NCBI GenBank assembly: GCA_019308905.1
Contig: JAFDHF010000020.1
Location: 1-53,720 of the forward strand
Reading direction: 5' to 3'
Source of the DNA: Deltaproteobacteria bacterium
GTDB taxonomy: Bacteria; Desulfobacterota; BSN033; WVXP01
Length of the DNA: 53,720 bases
Part shown: piece by piece, positions 1 to 8,316 of the stretch
How positions within the stretch are numbered: position 1 is the first letter of the stretch
Layout of the letters: each line of letters begins with the position of its first letter
Position numbers and translations under genes: made by a program
Notes under the pieces: model-generated
Told to the model about the DNA's origin: nothing
Database searches by the model: none
Seen by the model: only the letters and a program-made list of their open reading frames with translations

Positions 1-107
1 GTCCTGTATTCTTCCCTCATGGCGGTGTTCTCCTCCTTCTGCTAAGATTTTTCCCAAAACCTCAGAAGGATACACCGCCTGATTCCCTTTTTACACACTT
101 TTTGATA

Positions 108-449
108 TTACCTCAGGACCTTGGGGTCCGAAGCTATACGGCGATCAGAAACCTCGTTGTCCTGGTGCTTGCGGTGAGTTATTTTGCCGCTGTCTATCTC
201 GGCCAGAACCTCAAGCTCAAGATCCTGGTGGAGTGAATCTTCTTGGTCTCTAAGAGATTCTTCGGCGTCCCGTCGTTCTTTAACTACGCCATAGCCGATG
301 GACTCTATAACCTGCTTTTCCCTGACAAAAGAGGCCTCAATCTCAAAATTGACAAAACCCGCGATTTCCAGCTCTGCTTCAGCTTCTGGTGAGAAACAAG
401 GGAAATAAAACTCCGGAAACTCCAATTCAGTTCCCCTTGACACATACAC
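108..449 (-). CDS. Hypothetical acidic protein, doubtful
   Basis: I do not recognise this protein. The frame encodes 113 residues from a GTG at 449, with GGAG 8 nt upstream. A TTG at 479 would lengthen it but would run into the divergent frame that begins at 467. The product is acidic and charged, with a Glu-rich and probably helical middle. It has no signal peptide, membrane segment or cysteine motif. It may be a small cytoplasmic protein or a chance open frame beside a degraded gene, since the neighbouring PKD-type frame also looks damaged. No promoter is evident. Confidence 0.3.
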   Translation of the reverse strand: MYVSRGTELEFPEFYFPCFSPEAEAELEIAGFVNFEIEASFVREKQVIESIGYGVVKERRDAEESLRDQEDSLHQDLELEVLAEIDSGKITHRKHQDNEVSDRRIASDPKVLR

Positions 450-466
450 CTTAACGGCTCCAAAAA

Positions 467-1249
467 ATGATCTTGACAATGGGGTCCAGCTTATCTATCT
501 ACCTGGGGGAGACAGCCTTTCTCGATGGCTCGGCAAGCTTCGACCCTGATGAGGGCCCGGAAGTCCTCAACCATAGCTGGCACTTTGTGAGCCTGCCGAC
601 CGGAAGTGGACTCACCCAAGAGGAGATCGATGGTGCCGAAACGACCATGGCATCATTCATCCCGGATGCATCCGGAACCTATGTGATCGCACTCAGGGTG
701 AGCGACGGCGACTCTTTTGACCGCGATCATGTGGCTGTGACGGTGGAAGAGGAGGAGCCGGCCGACCTGGATGGGGACGGTGTTCCTGACGACCAGGACA
801 ACTGCCCGGACACGGCCAACCCGGATCAGGAAGACCGGGACGGCGATGGGGTAGGTGATGTCTGTGACTATGAGATGACTCTCGCCTCTACCCTGGGTGA
901 CGACCCCAAGCCGTCTCTGCTTGACCAGGACATCTTTGGATTTGAGGGAACCAAAGGGGAGCGGGTCTCCATCACTCTGGAGAGGGATCCCTCAGGGTCT
1001 GACACGGGCCGCCGTGCCACCCTGGTTCTGCTGGACAAGATACACCGGGTTTTTCTCTTTGAAATAGACCGCAGCGCCTTGCCGAATAGAATAGCGGCGA
1101 TTCTGCCGGCCACAGGCCAGTACCGGATCGTTGTTTCCGAACAGCCCTGGTTTGCCAGGGGCAAGAGGTTCAGAGGGGACTATCTCCTGACCCTGGAGTC
1201 CTCTCAGGGGGCCTCTCAAACCCTTGAGCCAACGGCATGGGTGGAATGA
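467..1249 (+). CDS. PKD / thrombospondin type 3 repeat / PPC-like protein, probably 5'-truncated
   Basis: The 260-residue frame starts almost inside a PKD-like beta-sandwich (about residues 5-95; LGETAFLDGSASFDPDEG is the diagnostic stretch). A calcium-binding thrombospondin type 3 segment follows (about residues 100-130; DLDGDGVPDDQDNCPDTANP and DRDGDGVGDVCD). A C-terminal beta-rich domain of about 125 residues resembles bacterial pre-peptidase C-terminal (PPC) domains. Such proteins are normally secreted, but this one has no signal peptide, no ribosome binding site before its ATG, and lacks the usual first PKD strand. An in-frame stop lies at 452-454. I infer that it is the 3' remnant of a larger exported protein. 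An unrecognised start is the alternative. Confidence 0.5.
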   Translation: MILTMGSSLSIYLGETAFLDGSASFDPDEGPEVLNHSWHFVSLPTGSGLTQEEIDGAETTMASFIPDASGTYVIALRVSDGDSFDRDHVAVTVEEEEPADLDGDGVPDDQDNCPDTANPDQEDRDGDGVGDVCDYEMTLASTLGDDPKPSLLDQDIFGFEGTKGERVSITLERDPSGSDTGRRATLVLLDKIHRVFLFEIDRSALPNRIAAILPATGQYRIVVSEQPWFARGKRFRGDYLLTLESSQGASQTLEPTAWVE

Positions 1250-1358
1250 GCTGCCTGCCAGGACGTCCATCCTTGTGATTTCCTTCCTGACTCTCTTCCG
1301 GGTTGCCCTGTGGCGGTGGGGATGAGATATTGTACCCAAAAAAGAGAGGGTGGTGGAG

Positions 1359-2063
1359 ATGGGAATCTATGGGAAAGTGAGGGAACTGGCCGAGACAATG
1401 GGCGCGGATTTCTTTGGTGTGGCAGATCTTTCACCGGCCCGTAAGGCTATCCTGGCTCAGGGGGGACCCGTGGTCGCTGGATTTCCCCGGGCAGTCTCGG
1501 TCGGCATCGCTCTGCTTCACTCCATCGTGGATCAGCTCCCGCAGCGGGCTGATTGTGCCGTGGCCATGAGCTACAGGTGCCACTGCTACGACGTGGTGAA
1601 CCAGCGCCTCGACCACATTGCCTCGCGGTTAAGCAACGTGCTGCAACGTGACGGTTACAGGGCGCTACCTGTTCCGGCATCGCAAACAGTGGACGACGAC
1701 CGGCTATGCGGGACCTTCTCTCATAAAATGGGGGCCCACCTGGCCGGGTTGGGATGGATCGTCAAGAGCTGCATGCTGGTCACGCCTGAGGTCGGACCGA
1801 GGGTCCGTTGGGCCACGGTGCTTACGGACGCCCCATTCGAGTTGACCGGCCAACCCATGGAAGAAAGTTGCGGCACCTGTGAGGCCTGCGTCGAGGTATG
1901 CCCCACAAGAGCCTTCACCGGCCGGCCTTTCCGTGATGAAGAGCCGCGGGATGTCCGCTTTGCGGCGCACAAGTGTGACAGATACTTTGCCGAGATGAAA
2001 AAGACCACAGAATTTGCCATCAGTGGCCTCTGCCTGTACGTCTGTCCCCATGGGAGAAAATGA
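1359..2063 (+). CDS. 4Fe-4S double-cluster protein, QueG (epoxyqueuosine reductase)-like
   Basis: This 234-residue protein ends in a ferredoxin-like domain with CGTCEACVEVCP at about residues 171-182 and a later C-x(n)-CLYVCPHG, enough ligands for two 4Fe-4S clusters. The N-terminal part resembles the QueG/cobalamin-reductase-like fold. It is shorter than true QueG (about 310-380 residues) and has no C-terminal HEAT domain, so epoxyqueuosine reduction is unproven and a generic iron-sulfur oxidoreductase is safer. I prefer ATG 1359 because GAGAGG lies 9 nt upstream. The GTG at 1350 would sit directly on that Shine-Dalgarno sequence. It appears monocistronic. Confidence 0.75.
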   Translation: MGIYGKVRELAETMGADFFGVADLSPARKAILAQGGPVVAGFPRAVSVGIALLHSIVDQLPQRADCAVAMSYRCHCYDVVNQRLDHIASRLSNVLQRDGYRALPVPASQTVDDDRLCGTFSHKMGAHLAGLGWIVKSCMLVTPEVGPRVRWATVLTDAPFELTGQPMEESCGTCEACVEVCPTRAFTGRPFRDEEPRDVRFAAHKCDRYFAEMKKTTEFAISGLCLYVCPHGRK

Positions 2064-2070
2064 GCTCCGC

Positions 2071-2100
2071 TTGAAAAGAGTCGGGCCAAACCATTAGAAT
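2071..2100 (+). promoter_or_regulatory. Sigma-70-type promoter of rubrerythrin gene
   Basis: TTGAAA (2071-2076) is followed after 18 nt by TAGAAT (2095-2100), matching the consensus at five of six positions in each box. The predicted start near 2107 gives a leader of about 90 nt before the rubrerythrin ATG. Confidence 0.6.
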
Positions 2101-2196
2101 AAAGGTCTAGTGTCTGGAAGTCTGGTGGCTGACAGGCTCAAGACACCACGTCGATGACAACGACAAACCAGAAAGCAGACAGAGAGGAGAGAATCG

Positions 2197-2769
2197 ATGG
2201 AACTGGGTGGATCAAGGACTGAAAAGAACCTGCTAACGGCCTTTGCCGGAGAATCTCAAGCCCGCAATCGGTATACTTACTTTGCCAGCCAGGCAAAGAA
2301 AGAAGGGCTCGAGCAGATCGCCTCTATCTTTGAAGAGACGGCCAACCAGGAAAAAGAGCATGCCAAGAGGTATTTCAAGTTTCTCCAGGGTGGCGAGGTG
2401 GAGATTCAGTGGAGTTTCCCGGCCGGAAAGATCGGAACGACACAGCAAAACCTGTTGGCAGCCGCTGCCGGAGAAAGATACGAGCATACGGAGATGTATC
2501 CCGGTTTCGCCCGGGTAGCCAGAGAAGAGGGATTCGAGGAAGTGGCAGCGGCCTTTGAGGCCATCTGCGTGGCGGAGAGGCAGCACGAAAAGCGGTACCG
2601 GGATCTCGCGGCCAACCTGGAAGGCGGCAGGGTCTTCAAGCGGAAGGAGAAGGTCGTGTGGCGCTGTCGAAACTGTGGATACCTCCACGAGAGCGAGGAG
2701 GCACCCGAAAGCTGTCCCGCCTGTTTACACCCAAAGGCGTTTTTCGAGCTCCTGGGGGAGAACTATTGA
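2197..2769 (+). CDS. rbr: Rubrerythrin
   Basis: This 190-residue cytoplasmic non-heme iron peroxidase reduces hydrogen peroxide using electrons from rubredoxin or NADH in anaerobes. The N-terminal four-helix diiron domain shows the family pattern, including ExxR-N-Y near residue 20, EExxxQEKEH near 50-57, EGERYEHTEMY near 90 and a late AERQHEKRY. The C-terminal rubredoxin-like domain has CRNCGYLHE and CPACLHP, giving a Cys4 iron site. Length and domain order are those of classical rubrerythrin. GAGAGGAGAGA precedes the ATG. The gene has its own promoter and a hairpin terminator just downstream, so it is monocistronic. It supports a strictly anaerobic, oxygen-stress-exposed host. Confidence 0.95.
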   Translation: MELGGSRTEKNLLTAFAGESQARNRYTYFASQAKKEGLEQIASIFEETANQEKEHAKRYFKFLQGGEVEIQWSFPAGKIGTTQQNLLAAAAGERYEHTEMYPGFARVAREEGFEEVAAAFEAICVAERQHEKRYRDLAANLEGGRVFKRKEKVVWRCRNCGYLHESEEAPESCPACLHPKAFFELLGENY

Positions 2770-2794
2770 CGGGGAGCCGAATACCTTCTGTTCG

Positions 2795-2827
2795 AGGTCT
2801 TCCGGTCCTGGAGCCGGAAGACCTTTT
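2795..2827 (+). terminator. Rho-independent terminator after rubrerythrin
   Basis: AGGTCTTCCGG (2795-2805) and CCGGAAGACCT (2813-2823 region) form a perfect 11-bp stem around an 8-nt loop. A short T run (TTTTGTTT) follows. It starts 26 nt after the rubrerythrin stop codon. Confidence 0.85.
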
Positions 2828-3003
2828 GTTTGGAGAGAGGCTCTCGCCGGAACGCAACTCTTTTTGAATGGGGGAAAAGACGGCAACGTTCCTCCACTTT
2901 CTGTCGTGACTGTTATTGTTTTTTCTTCCCTCTTGGAGTATGAGTAAAGAACGAGTGGAGAGACCTCTGGAAGTCGGGTTTCTATGTGAAGCAATAAAAT
3001 GTC

Positions 3004-3032
3004 TTGAAACAGCCTGTCTTTGGTGCTATAAG
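3004..3032 (+). promoter_or_regulatory. Extended -10 promoter of the Ros/MucR regulator gene
   Basis: TTGAAA (3004-3009), a 17-nt spacer and TATAAG (3027-3032) with an upstream TG form an extended -10 promoter. The start near 3039 lies 27 nt before ATG 3066. This rules out the longer upstream frame as the natural start of the regulator. Confidence 0.7.
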
Positions 3033-3065
3033 GTTTTCCCAATAAAACAGGAGGAGGTAGAAGAT

Positions 3066-3497
3066 ATGGCAAAGACGTTGACTGAGATGGCAGCTGAAAT
3101 TGTCACAGCGCAGGCCGGGGTAACCAGAATGTCGCCTGAAGAGCTGAGCGAAGCTCTGGCCAAAGCCTATGATTCCTTGAAAAGGATCAAGGGTTTGGAA
3201 GAAGGTGTTGGTGCAGAAGGACCTGTACCGGAAGGCGCTGTTGCAATGGACCCGAAGGCCTCGATCCAACGCAACAAGATTATCTGCCTTGAGTGTGGAA
3301 AAGAGTTCAAGCAGCTATCGAGGAGCCATCTCAAGTCCCACGGGCTGACCCCTAGAGAGTACAAAAAGAAGTACGGGCTCAAGGCGGGCCAGGCACTAAC
3401 GGCAAAATCCCTGAGTGCGAAGAGAAGGAGGACGGCCAAGGAGCGGGGACTCGGTGCAAAACTGGCGGCTGCCAGAAAGAGCCGGAAAAAGAAATAG
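3066..3497 (+). CDS. Ros/MucR family zinc-finger transcriptional regulator
   Basis: This 143-residue protein has the Ros/MucR prokaryotic C2H2-like zinc finger at about residues 74-100: CLECGKEFKQLSRSHLKSHG, followed by LTPREYKKKYGL. The N-terminal half is helical with Ala/Glu-rich segments, as is typical for MucR oligomerisation. The C-terminus is a strongly basic tail (about 30 residues rich in Lys and Arg) that should contact DNA. GGAGGAGGT lies 7 nt before ATG 3066. The family comprises global DNA-binding regulators of surface and cell-cycle functions in alphaproteobacteria, with members in deltaproteobacteria. The target genes here are unknown. Confidence 0.9.
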   Translation: MAKTLTEMAAEIVTAQAGVTRMSPEELSEALAKAYDSLKRIKGLEEGVGAEGPVPEGAVAMDPKASIQRNKIICLECGKEFKQLSRSHLKSHGLTPREYKKKYGLKAGQALTAKSLSAKRRRTAKERGLGAKLAAARKSRKKK

Positions 3498-3656
3498 GAG
3501 TCCTTTCGAGGAAGGCCTTTTGATACCCGGGGAAGCGGGCGGATTTCGCAGCTGTTCTCTTGAAGAGTCGTGGGAGGGAGCGCCTGCGTCACGGTCAGCA
3601 GCGCCTGCGAAGCGGGAAACAAGGGTTTGTCCGTCGCGAGATGGACTGGATTTCCC

Positions 3657-3697
3657 GGGTCCGGGGTACGGGCTTTTGGAGCCGGTACGCCGGACCC
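3657..3697. terminator. Hairpin between convergent genes
   Basis: A 17-nt inverted repeat with 15 matching positions (3657-3673 against 3681-3697) surrounds a 7-nt loop. It lies between the convergent regulator and GNAT genes and could terminate both. Neither strand has a clear T run, so Rho-independent function is uncertain. Confidence 0.5.
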
Positions 3698-3730
3698 CTG
3701 AGAAGGGTCGCGGTGGAAGATGGTGGCAGT

Positions 3731-5398
3731 TCAGGCGATCCACAGCCTATCGATATAGACACCGGAAACATCCACCGTGACTCGTGGCATGTTTTTTTCG
3801 AAGTCCCAGGGCACAAAGAAGATCAGCTCTTCTATCTGTTCGCGATACCGGGAGTCAGACCTTTCTACGAGCCAGCGGCGGGTCTGGTGAAGGGTTTTTT
3901 CCACCGCCTGATCGATCCCTGCCGCCCTGTTAAGGTCCCTCAGGTACGGAGACGTTCTGAGTTGATCCAGGGCTTCCTCGGAGTGGATGCCCTCCACCCT
4001 CTTGCGGAGGATGTAGACGTTCCCCATGTCCTGGAGTATTGCAAGAGGGGGATTGACGTGGATTCTTGCGTTCCGTATCCGGACTCCTGAACTCTCCATG
4101 GCCACTCCCAAGAGAAACTCCCTTCTCTTTTCGATCGAGGGAATAAAGCGGGGGGATACTCTTTCTGATACGTATTCCACTCCTTCGTGGAAGAGGACTC
4201 TCAGCTTAGTCGGGTCGAAGCCGAGCTCAAGGAGATCGGAGATCTTAATGATGCCGGAGCGGCAGCGGCCTCTGTTTTCCATCCACGATGACAGGTATGG
4301 TCGCCTGTAAAGGGGAAGGGCTTCGATGTAACGGGTTGGTTTCTCCTTCAGATCTCCGGGGAGACGGCGAATTGTCTCGGCCTCTCCCCATATCTCGGTC
4401 CGGCCGCCCTCCGAGGTCCAGAGGGAGTACGGTTGGATGGGAAGCCTCTTGATTCTATCGGAGATTGAGATTTGATACAGGGATTCTCCACCCGTGTAAC
4501 CGAGAAGTCCTGCGATCCGCCTCCTGAAGCCGAGCATCTTCGTGACGAAGCGGGTGAACATGAAGCGCATCAGGGGAGTGGAACTTCCGGCGGTCAGCTC
4601 TTTGTGGAAGAGGCTCTCAAGGGTCCTGTAGACCGATCGGAATTCCGCAATCGTCCGCCCGACCATAGCCTCGTTCTCGTGCATGTCGATGATAGGCCTC
4701 TTCTTCCTGATTCTGAAAAGGAGCTTTGCCAGCTTCTGCTGGATGTCGGGTGCCCTGGCTGACCTTGGAACAAAGGCCATGTAGTGGCCTTGTTCTCCGG
4801 GCCTGTTATCGCCGGCCACCGGATCGATGGGTTTCCAACCGTGTTTGGAATAGATGCCGTAGGTGGGCTCATCCGGGAGAATTATGTTGTCGAGTACTCC
4901 CACTGCTCCCCTCTCGCTCACGAACTCCCTGAATGCCCTCAGGATCTTGTGGCCCAAACCCCGGCCGCGGAAGGGAAAGAGGACCTCCACGTAGACCAGG
5001 TAGTAGCAAAGCAGGGGTTTCCTGAGGTATACCATGTTCAGATAACCTAGGACGTCTCCCCCCTTTGTGTGGATCTCGAGGGTATGAAAGGGCCGGCGCC
5101 CCCCGTCGGGCCCGAAACGTTCGACCTTTGTTCCATGGGCGGTCCTGTCGATCAGTCTGTTGAGGGGCTCGAAGACCTCGTAGGGTGACAGTGTTATGGG
5201 CTGCCCAAGCTGGCCGTCCAGGGTCATATCGATGACAGCCAGGCTGTCCTTGAGGCCGACCCGTGCGCTTTTGAACCTCTCTCTGATTCCCCGGACCGCT
5301 GATTTCATTGCCTTCCAAGACCACACAAAAAAGGGCCATGGATCCCAATCCAATGGCCCCGATTCAAGAGGCCACGGACATCTCCCGAGTCTGTCCAT
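3731..5398 (-). CDS. Large GNAT-domain acetyltransferase-like protein (N-terminus disputed)
   Basis: The frame encodes 555 residues from ATG 5398. A GNAT fold lies at about residues 105-200, with VEVLFPFRGRGLGHKIL as the acetyl-CoA-binding R-G-x-G loop (residues 144-150) and a YSKHGW-type C-terminal strand. The remaining 350 residues are not recognised and give the protein more than twice the usual GNAT length. The acyl acceptor is unknown. The start is problematic. ATG 5398 lies inside a hairpin, and MKSAVRG at 5308 is an alternative. The frame stays open upstream to 5540 without a start codon but with signal-peptide-like coding, apparently the shifted continuation of the ATG at 5517. The gene may therefore be frameshifted. 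Confidence 0.65.
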   Translation of the reverse strand: MDRLGRCPWPLESGPLDWDPWPFFVWSWKAMKSAVRGIRERFKSARVGLKDSLAVIDMTLDGQLGQPITLSPYEVFEPLNRLIDRTAHGTKVERFGPDGGRRPFHTLEIHTKGGDVLGYLNMVYLRKPLLCYYLVYVEVLFPFRGRGLGHKILRAFREFVSERGAVGVLDNIILPDEPTYGIYSKHGWKPIDPVAGDNRPGEQGHYMAFVPRSARAPDIQQKLAKLLFRIRKKRPIIDMHENEAMVGRTIAEFRSVYRTLESLFHKELTAGSSTPLMRFMFTRFVTKMLGFRRRIAGLLGYTGGESLYQISISDRIKRLPIQPYSLWTSEGGRTEIWGEAETIRRLPGDLKEKPTRYIEALPLYRRPYLSSWMENRGRCRSGIIKISDLLELGFDPTKLRVLFHEGVEYVSERVSPRFIPSIEKRREFLLGVAMESSGVRIRNARIHVNPPLAILQDMGNVYILRKRVEGIHSEEALDQLRTSPYLRDLNRAAGIDQAVEKTLHQTRRWLVERSDSRYREQIEELIFFVPWDFEKNMPRVTVDVSGVYIDRLWIA

Positions 5399-5404
5399 GG
5401 CCTC
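5368..5404. repeat. Inverted repeat spanning the apparent GNAT start
   Basis: GAGGCCACGGACA (5368-5380) and TGTCCATGGCCTC (5392-5404) pair at 12 of 13 positions around an 11-nt loop. It covers the ATG at 5398, which argues against that codon being an efficient start. A second short GGCCAT/ATGGCC inverted repeat lies immediately downstream at about 5334-5357. Confidence 0.6.
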
Positions 5405-5451
5405 ATAGGATCGGTAATCAGGGCATCCGGGTGAGGCGGACAGACCCGATG

Positions 5452-5517
5452 CTAAAGTACAAATAAGAAGAAGAGTCCTGCAATCAACACTCCTCCGGTT
5501 CTCGTGATCTTGACCAT
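5452..5517 (-). pseudogene. Frameshifted signal-peptide start of the GNAT-domain gene, or a 21-residue leader peptide
   Basis: ATG 5517 opens MVKITRTGGVLIAGLFFLFV and one more Leu, then TAG. This is a textbook signal-peptide start: basic n-region and hydrophobic core. A single-base shift within the CTTCTTCTT run (about 5465-5475) moves into the frame of the downstream 555-residue protein and gives LLLLICTLASGLSASPGC, completing the hydrophobic core and a cleavage-like region. A promoter lies just upstream (5537-5565). I infer either a one-base deletion or sequencing error in one exported protein, or a short leader peptide. Confidence 0.5.
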
Positions 5518-5536
5518 CTTGCCCCGGTCTGCCCCT

Positions 5537-5565
5537 TTTCTATCCTATCCGGTCACGCGTGTCAA
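5537..5565 (-). promoter_or_regulatory. Minus-strand sigma-70-type promoter
   Basis: Read on the minus strand, TTGACA (complement of 5560-5565) is followed after 17 nt by TAGAAA (complement of 5537-5542). The predicted start near 5530 leaves about 12 nt before ATG 5517, with GGGG just upstream of that codon. This supports 5517 as the native start of the transcription unit. Confidence 0.55.
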
Positions 5566-5714
5566 GCCGTTTCTTCCTGGAGTTCCTGACACTTGGGGAA
5601 AACGCCGTCCATCCCTGAGCGGGGTCGGGGGAGCGGGAAGGCGCGGATTCCAGGAATCAGAACCGTGACAGGGATGCCCCGAAACTCCGGTTTCTCGAAA
5701 GCGAAAGCCCGGTA

Positions 5715-5743
5715 TTGCCTGTCCCCGTGATTGACGATACAAT
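5715..5743 (+). promoter_or_regulatory. Promoter of the PAS hybrid kinase gene
   Basis: TTGCCT (5715-5720), a 17-nt spacer and TACAAT (5738-5743) match four and five consensus positions. The predicted start near 5750 leaves about 80 nt of leader before GTG 5832. Confidence 0.5.
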
Positions 5744-5831
5744 CCGGGCAGACGTTGGATGAGGCGGCAGGAGGATCGGCCTTCAGAGCGATCGGTCTCG
5801 GCAAGAGCAGACCTGGTGGAAGGAGCCTGGT

Positions 5832-8231
5832 GTGGAAGACAAGCACAAGACAAAAGCGGAGCTATTGGCAGAGCTGGAAAGGATGGAGGCGCGTCTTTGC
5901 GAGTTGGAGGATACGGAACTCAGGTGCAGACGCATCGAGCAGAACCTGCGGGAAAAGGACAAGAGATACCGCGAGCTCATCGAGAGTGCCAACAGCATCA
6001 TACTCCGGTTCGACACACAGGGCCGCATCACTTTCTTGAACGACTTTGCCGAGGGGTTCTTTGGTTATACCCGGGAGGAGTTAGTCGGACGAAATCTGGT
6101 GGGTACAATCGTTCCGGAGAAGGATTCCTCGGGCCAGGACCTTGCGGAGATGATCGGGGACCTTCTGGAGCATCCCGAGAAGTATCCTAACAACGAAAAT
6201 GAAAACGTGCGCCGAGGCGGCGAGCGAGTCTGGATCGCCTGGACGAACAAGGCCATTCTCGATGGGAACGGCCGTGTGGTTGAGATCCTCGCAATCGGCA
6301 ACGACATTACTCGGCACAGGCAAGCAGAGCAAGCATTGCAAGAGAGTGAGGAGAAGTTCCGGCTCATATCGGAACAGTCGATACTGGGCATCGTCCTGAT
6401 TCAGGACGGTCTCATAAGATACGTGAACCAGGCCGTTTCAGACCTTCTGGGATACACCGTCGAGGAGATGCTCGGCTGGGAGGCAAACGCGTTTGCCAAG
6501 GCCGTCCATCCCGACGATCTGGCCTTTGCTATGGAGCAGGCCGAGAAGAAGCAGAGGGGGGAGAAAGACGTCGTTCCCAGCTACACTTACCGGATCGTGA
6601 CGAAGACGGGGAAAATCAAGTGGGTCGATCAGTATTCCAATACCGTCATCTACAAGGGCAGATACGCCGACCTTGTTACCCTGGTCGACGTGACCGAGCG
6701 CAAAAGAGCGGAGGAGAGACTCCGTGACAGCGAGGAGAGACTGAGGGCGCAGTATCAGGGCTTCCCCATACCCAGCTATACCTGGCGGCGGATAAATGGA
6801 GACTTCGTCCTAGTCGATTACAACCGTGCGGCTCATGTTCTGACAAACGGCGGGGTGGCCCACTATGTCGGCAAAAGAGCAAGCGAAATGTATCGGAATG
6901 ATCGGCCGGATATACTGGAAGATCTCAATCTATGCTTTACCGAAAGGACCGTCCTCAAAAGGGAGATGCCATACAGGTTCCGGCTCACCGACGAGGAAAA
7001 GCGTCTTGCCGTGAGTTACGCCTTCGTGCCTCCTGACCAGGTCCTGGTTCATGCCGAGGATATCAGCGAGCGCAAGCAGCTCGAGGCACAACTGGCCTGG
7101 TCTCAGAAGATGGAGACGGTGGGCAGGCTTGCGGGAGGAATCGCCCACGATTTCAATAACCTGCTCACGACGATTACGGGTTACGCAGAGCTCGGAATGA
7201 TGAGACTCCATCCGGGCGACCGGGTGTACGCCGATCTCCAGGAGATCCTGAAGGCATCCGAACGGGCGGCCAGACTCACCCAGCAATTCCTCGCCTTTTC
7301 GCGCCGCCAGATCATCGAGCCCAAGGTGGTCAATCTCAATGCGATCCTTGCCGACACGGACAGGATGCTCAGGCGCATCATCGGTGAGGATATCGAGCTT
7401 GTGACCCTTCTGGCTGAGAATCTCGCTCCTGTCAAGGTAGACCCCGGCCAGATAGAGCAGGTCGTTGTTAACCTCACTGTCAACGCCCGTGATGCCATGC
7501 CTGATGGGGGCAAATTGACCATAGAGACTGCAACTGTGACCCTGGATGAGGCATATGCGGCGCACCACCTGGGTGTATCTCCAGGTGAGTATGTCATGTT
7601 GGCCGTGAGCGATACGGGTGTGGGTATGACCGATGAGGTGAAGGAACATCTCTTTGAGCCGTTTTTCACCACCAAGGAGGTAGGTAAGGGGACCGGCCTC
7701 GGCCTTGCGACCTGTTACGGAATTGTGAAACAGAACGGAGGAAACATCTGGGTCTACAGCGAGCCGGGCCGGGGGACGACCTTCAAGATCTATCTCCCTG
7801 TGGAGGATCAAGAGTGCGAGGCTCTGCCAATCCGGGATAGACTGGGATACCTGCCGCGAGGTACCGAGACCGTACTCCTGGTGGAGGACGAATCGTCGGT
7901 ACGGAGCATGGCCGTCAGAATCCTCCGGGAGCAAGGCCACAGGGTCCTCGAGGCGTGTACCGGGGAGGAAGCCTTGAGACTGGTCCGAGAAATGAAGAAC
8001 GAGGAGATCAGTCTGCTCCTGACCGATCTTGTGATGCCGCATATGGGAGGGCAGGAGCTTGCCCGCCGGGTCAGGGCGGAGCGCCCCGATATCAAAGTTC
8101 TCTTCTTTTCAGGTTATACCGATGAGGCAGCCGTCCGCCATGGCGTATTGGATCCTGGATCCGCATTTCTTCAAAAGCCCTTTTCACCGGCAGCCCTGGT
8201 ACGCAAGATCCGCAAGCTGCTCGATGGGTGA
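5832..8231 (+). CDS. Multi-PAS hybrid sensor histidine kinase with C-terminal receiver
   Basis: This 799-residue protein has no membrane segment and is probably a cytoplasmic sensor. A short coiled coil (residues 1-40) leads to PAS 1 (about 40-150), PAS 2 (about 155-290) and a third, more divergent PAS-like domain (about 295-415). The HisKA domain has [11 protein letters not shown] with the phospho-accepting His near residue 439. The HATPase_c domain carries [18 protein letters not shown] and GTGLGLA. A receiver domain (about 680-798) has VEDE and the phospho-Asp near residue 730 in LLLTDLVMP. The start is GTG with GGAAGGAG upstream. No output response regulator is adjacent, so the partner and stimulus are unknown. 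Confidence 0.92.
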   Translation: MEDKHKTKAELLAELERMEARLCELEDTELRCRRIEQNLREKDKRYRELIESANSIILRFDTQGRITFLNDFAEGFFGYTREELVGRNLVGTIVPEKDSSGQDLAEMIGDLLEHPEKYPNNENENVRRGGERVWIAWTNKAILDGNGRVVEILAIGNDITRHRQAEQALQESEEKFRLISEQSILGIVLIQDGLIRYVNQAVSDLLGYTVEEMLGWEANAFAKAVHPDDLAFAMEQAEKKQRGEKDVVPSYTYRIVTKTGKIKWVDQYSNTVIYKGRYADLVTLVDVTERKRAEERLRDSEERLRAQYQGFPIPSYTWRRINGDFVLVDYNRAAHVLTNGGVAHYVGKRASEMYRNDRPDILEDLNLCFTERTVLKREMPYRFRLTDEEKRLAVSYAFVPPDQVLVHAEDISERKQLEAQLAWSQKMETVGRLAGGIAHDFNNLLTTITGYAELGMMRLHPGDRVYADLQEILKASERAARLTQQFLAFSRRQIIEPKVVNLNAILADTDRMLRRIIGEDIELVTLLAENLAPVKVDPGQIEQVVVNLTVNARDAMPDGGKLTIETATVTLDEAYAAHHLGVSPGEYVMLAVSDTGVGMTDEVKEHLFEPFFTTKEVGKGTGLGLATCYGIVKQNGGNIWVYSEPGRGTTFKIYLPVEDQECEALPIRDRLGYLPRGTETVLLVEDESSVRSMAVRILREQGHRVLEACTGEEALRLVREMKNEEISLLLTDLVMPHMGGQELARRVRAERPDIKVLFFSGYTDEAAVRHGVLDPGSAFLQKPFSPAALVRKIRKLLDG

Positions 8232-8260
8232 TGGGGCACAGCAGGGCATCTCACAACATG

Positions 8261-8289
8261 TTGACAAGTCTTTCTTACTTGGATAGGCT
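8261..8289 (+). promoter_or_regulatory. Possible promoter of the EndoQ-helicase gene
   Basis: A consensus TTGACA (8261-8266) is followed after 17 nt by TAGGCT (8284-8289), which keeps only the most conserved first, second and last positions of the -10 box. The start would lie about 20 nt before ATG 8317. Confidence 0.4.
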
Positions 8290-8316
8290 CGTAATGAGTC
8301 TGGAGAACCTGTCGGC

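Larger units (their letters stand above)
5399..5831. other. Divergent intergenic region
   Basis: This stretch between the minus-strand GNAT gene and the plus-strand kinase holds the frameshifted leader (5452-5517), a minus-strand promoter (5537-5565) and a plus-strand promoter (5715-5743). I see nothing else convincing between them. Confidence 0.6.

Noticed and set aside
2916-3065. N-terminal extension of the Ros/MucR regulator
   Set aside because: The extension would contain the extended -10 promoter at 3004-3032. ATG 3066 has an excellent ribosome binding site and gives the usual family length.
5452-5454. TAG of the 21-residue leader read as pyrrolysine
   Set aside because: Readthrough gives a sequence with no resemblance to anything and soon hits another stop, whereas a one-base shift restores a continuous signal peptide joined to the GNAT frame. 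There is no pyl gene in view.
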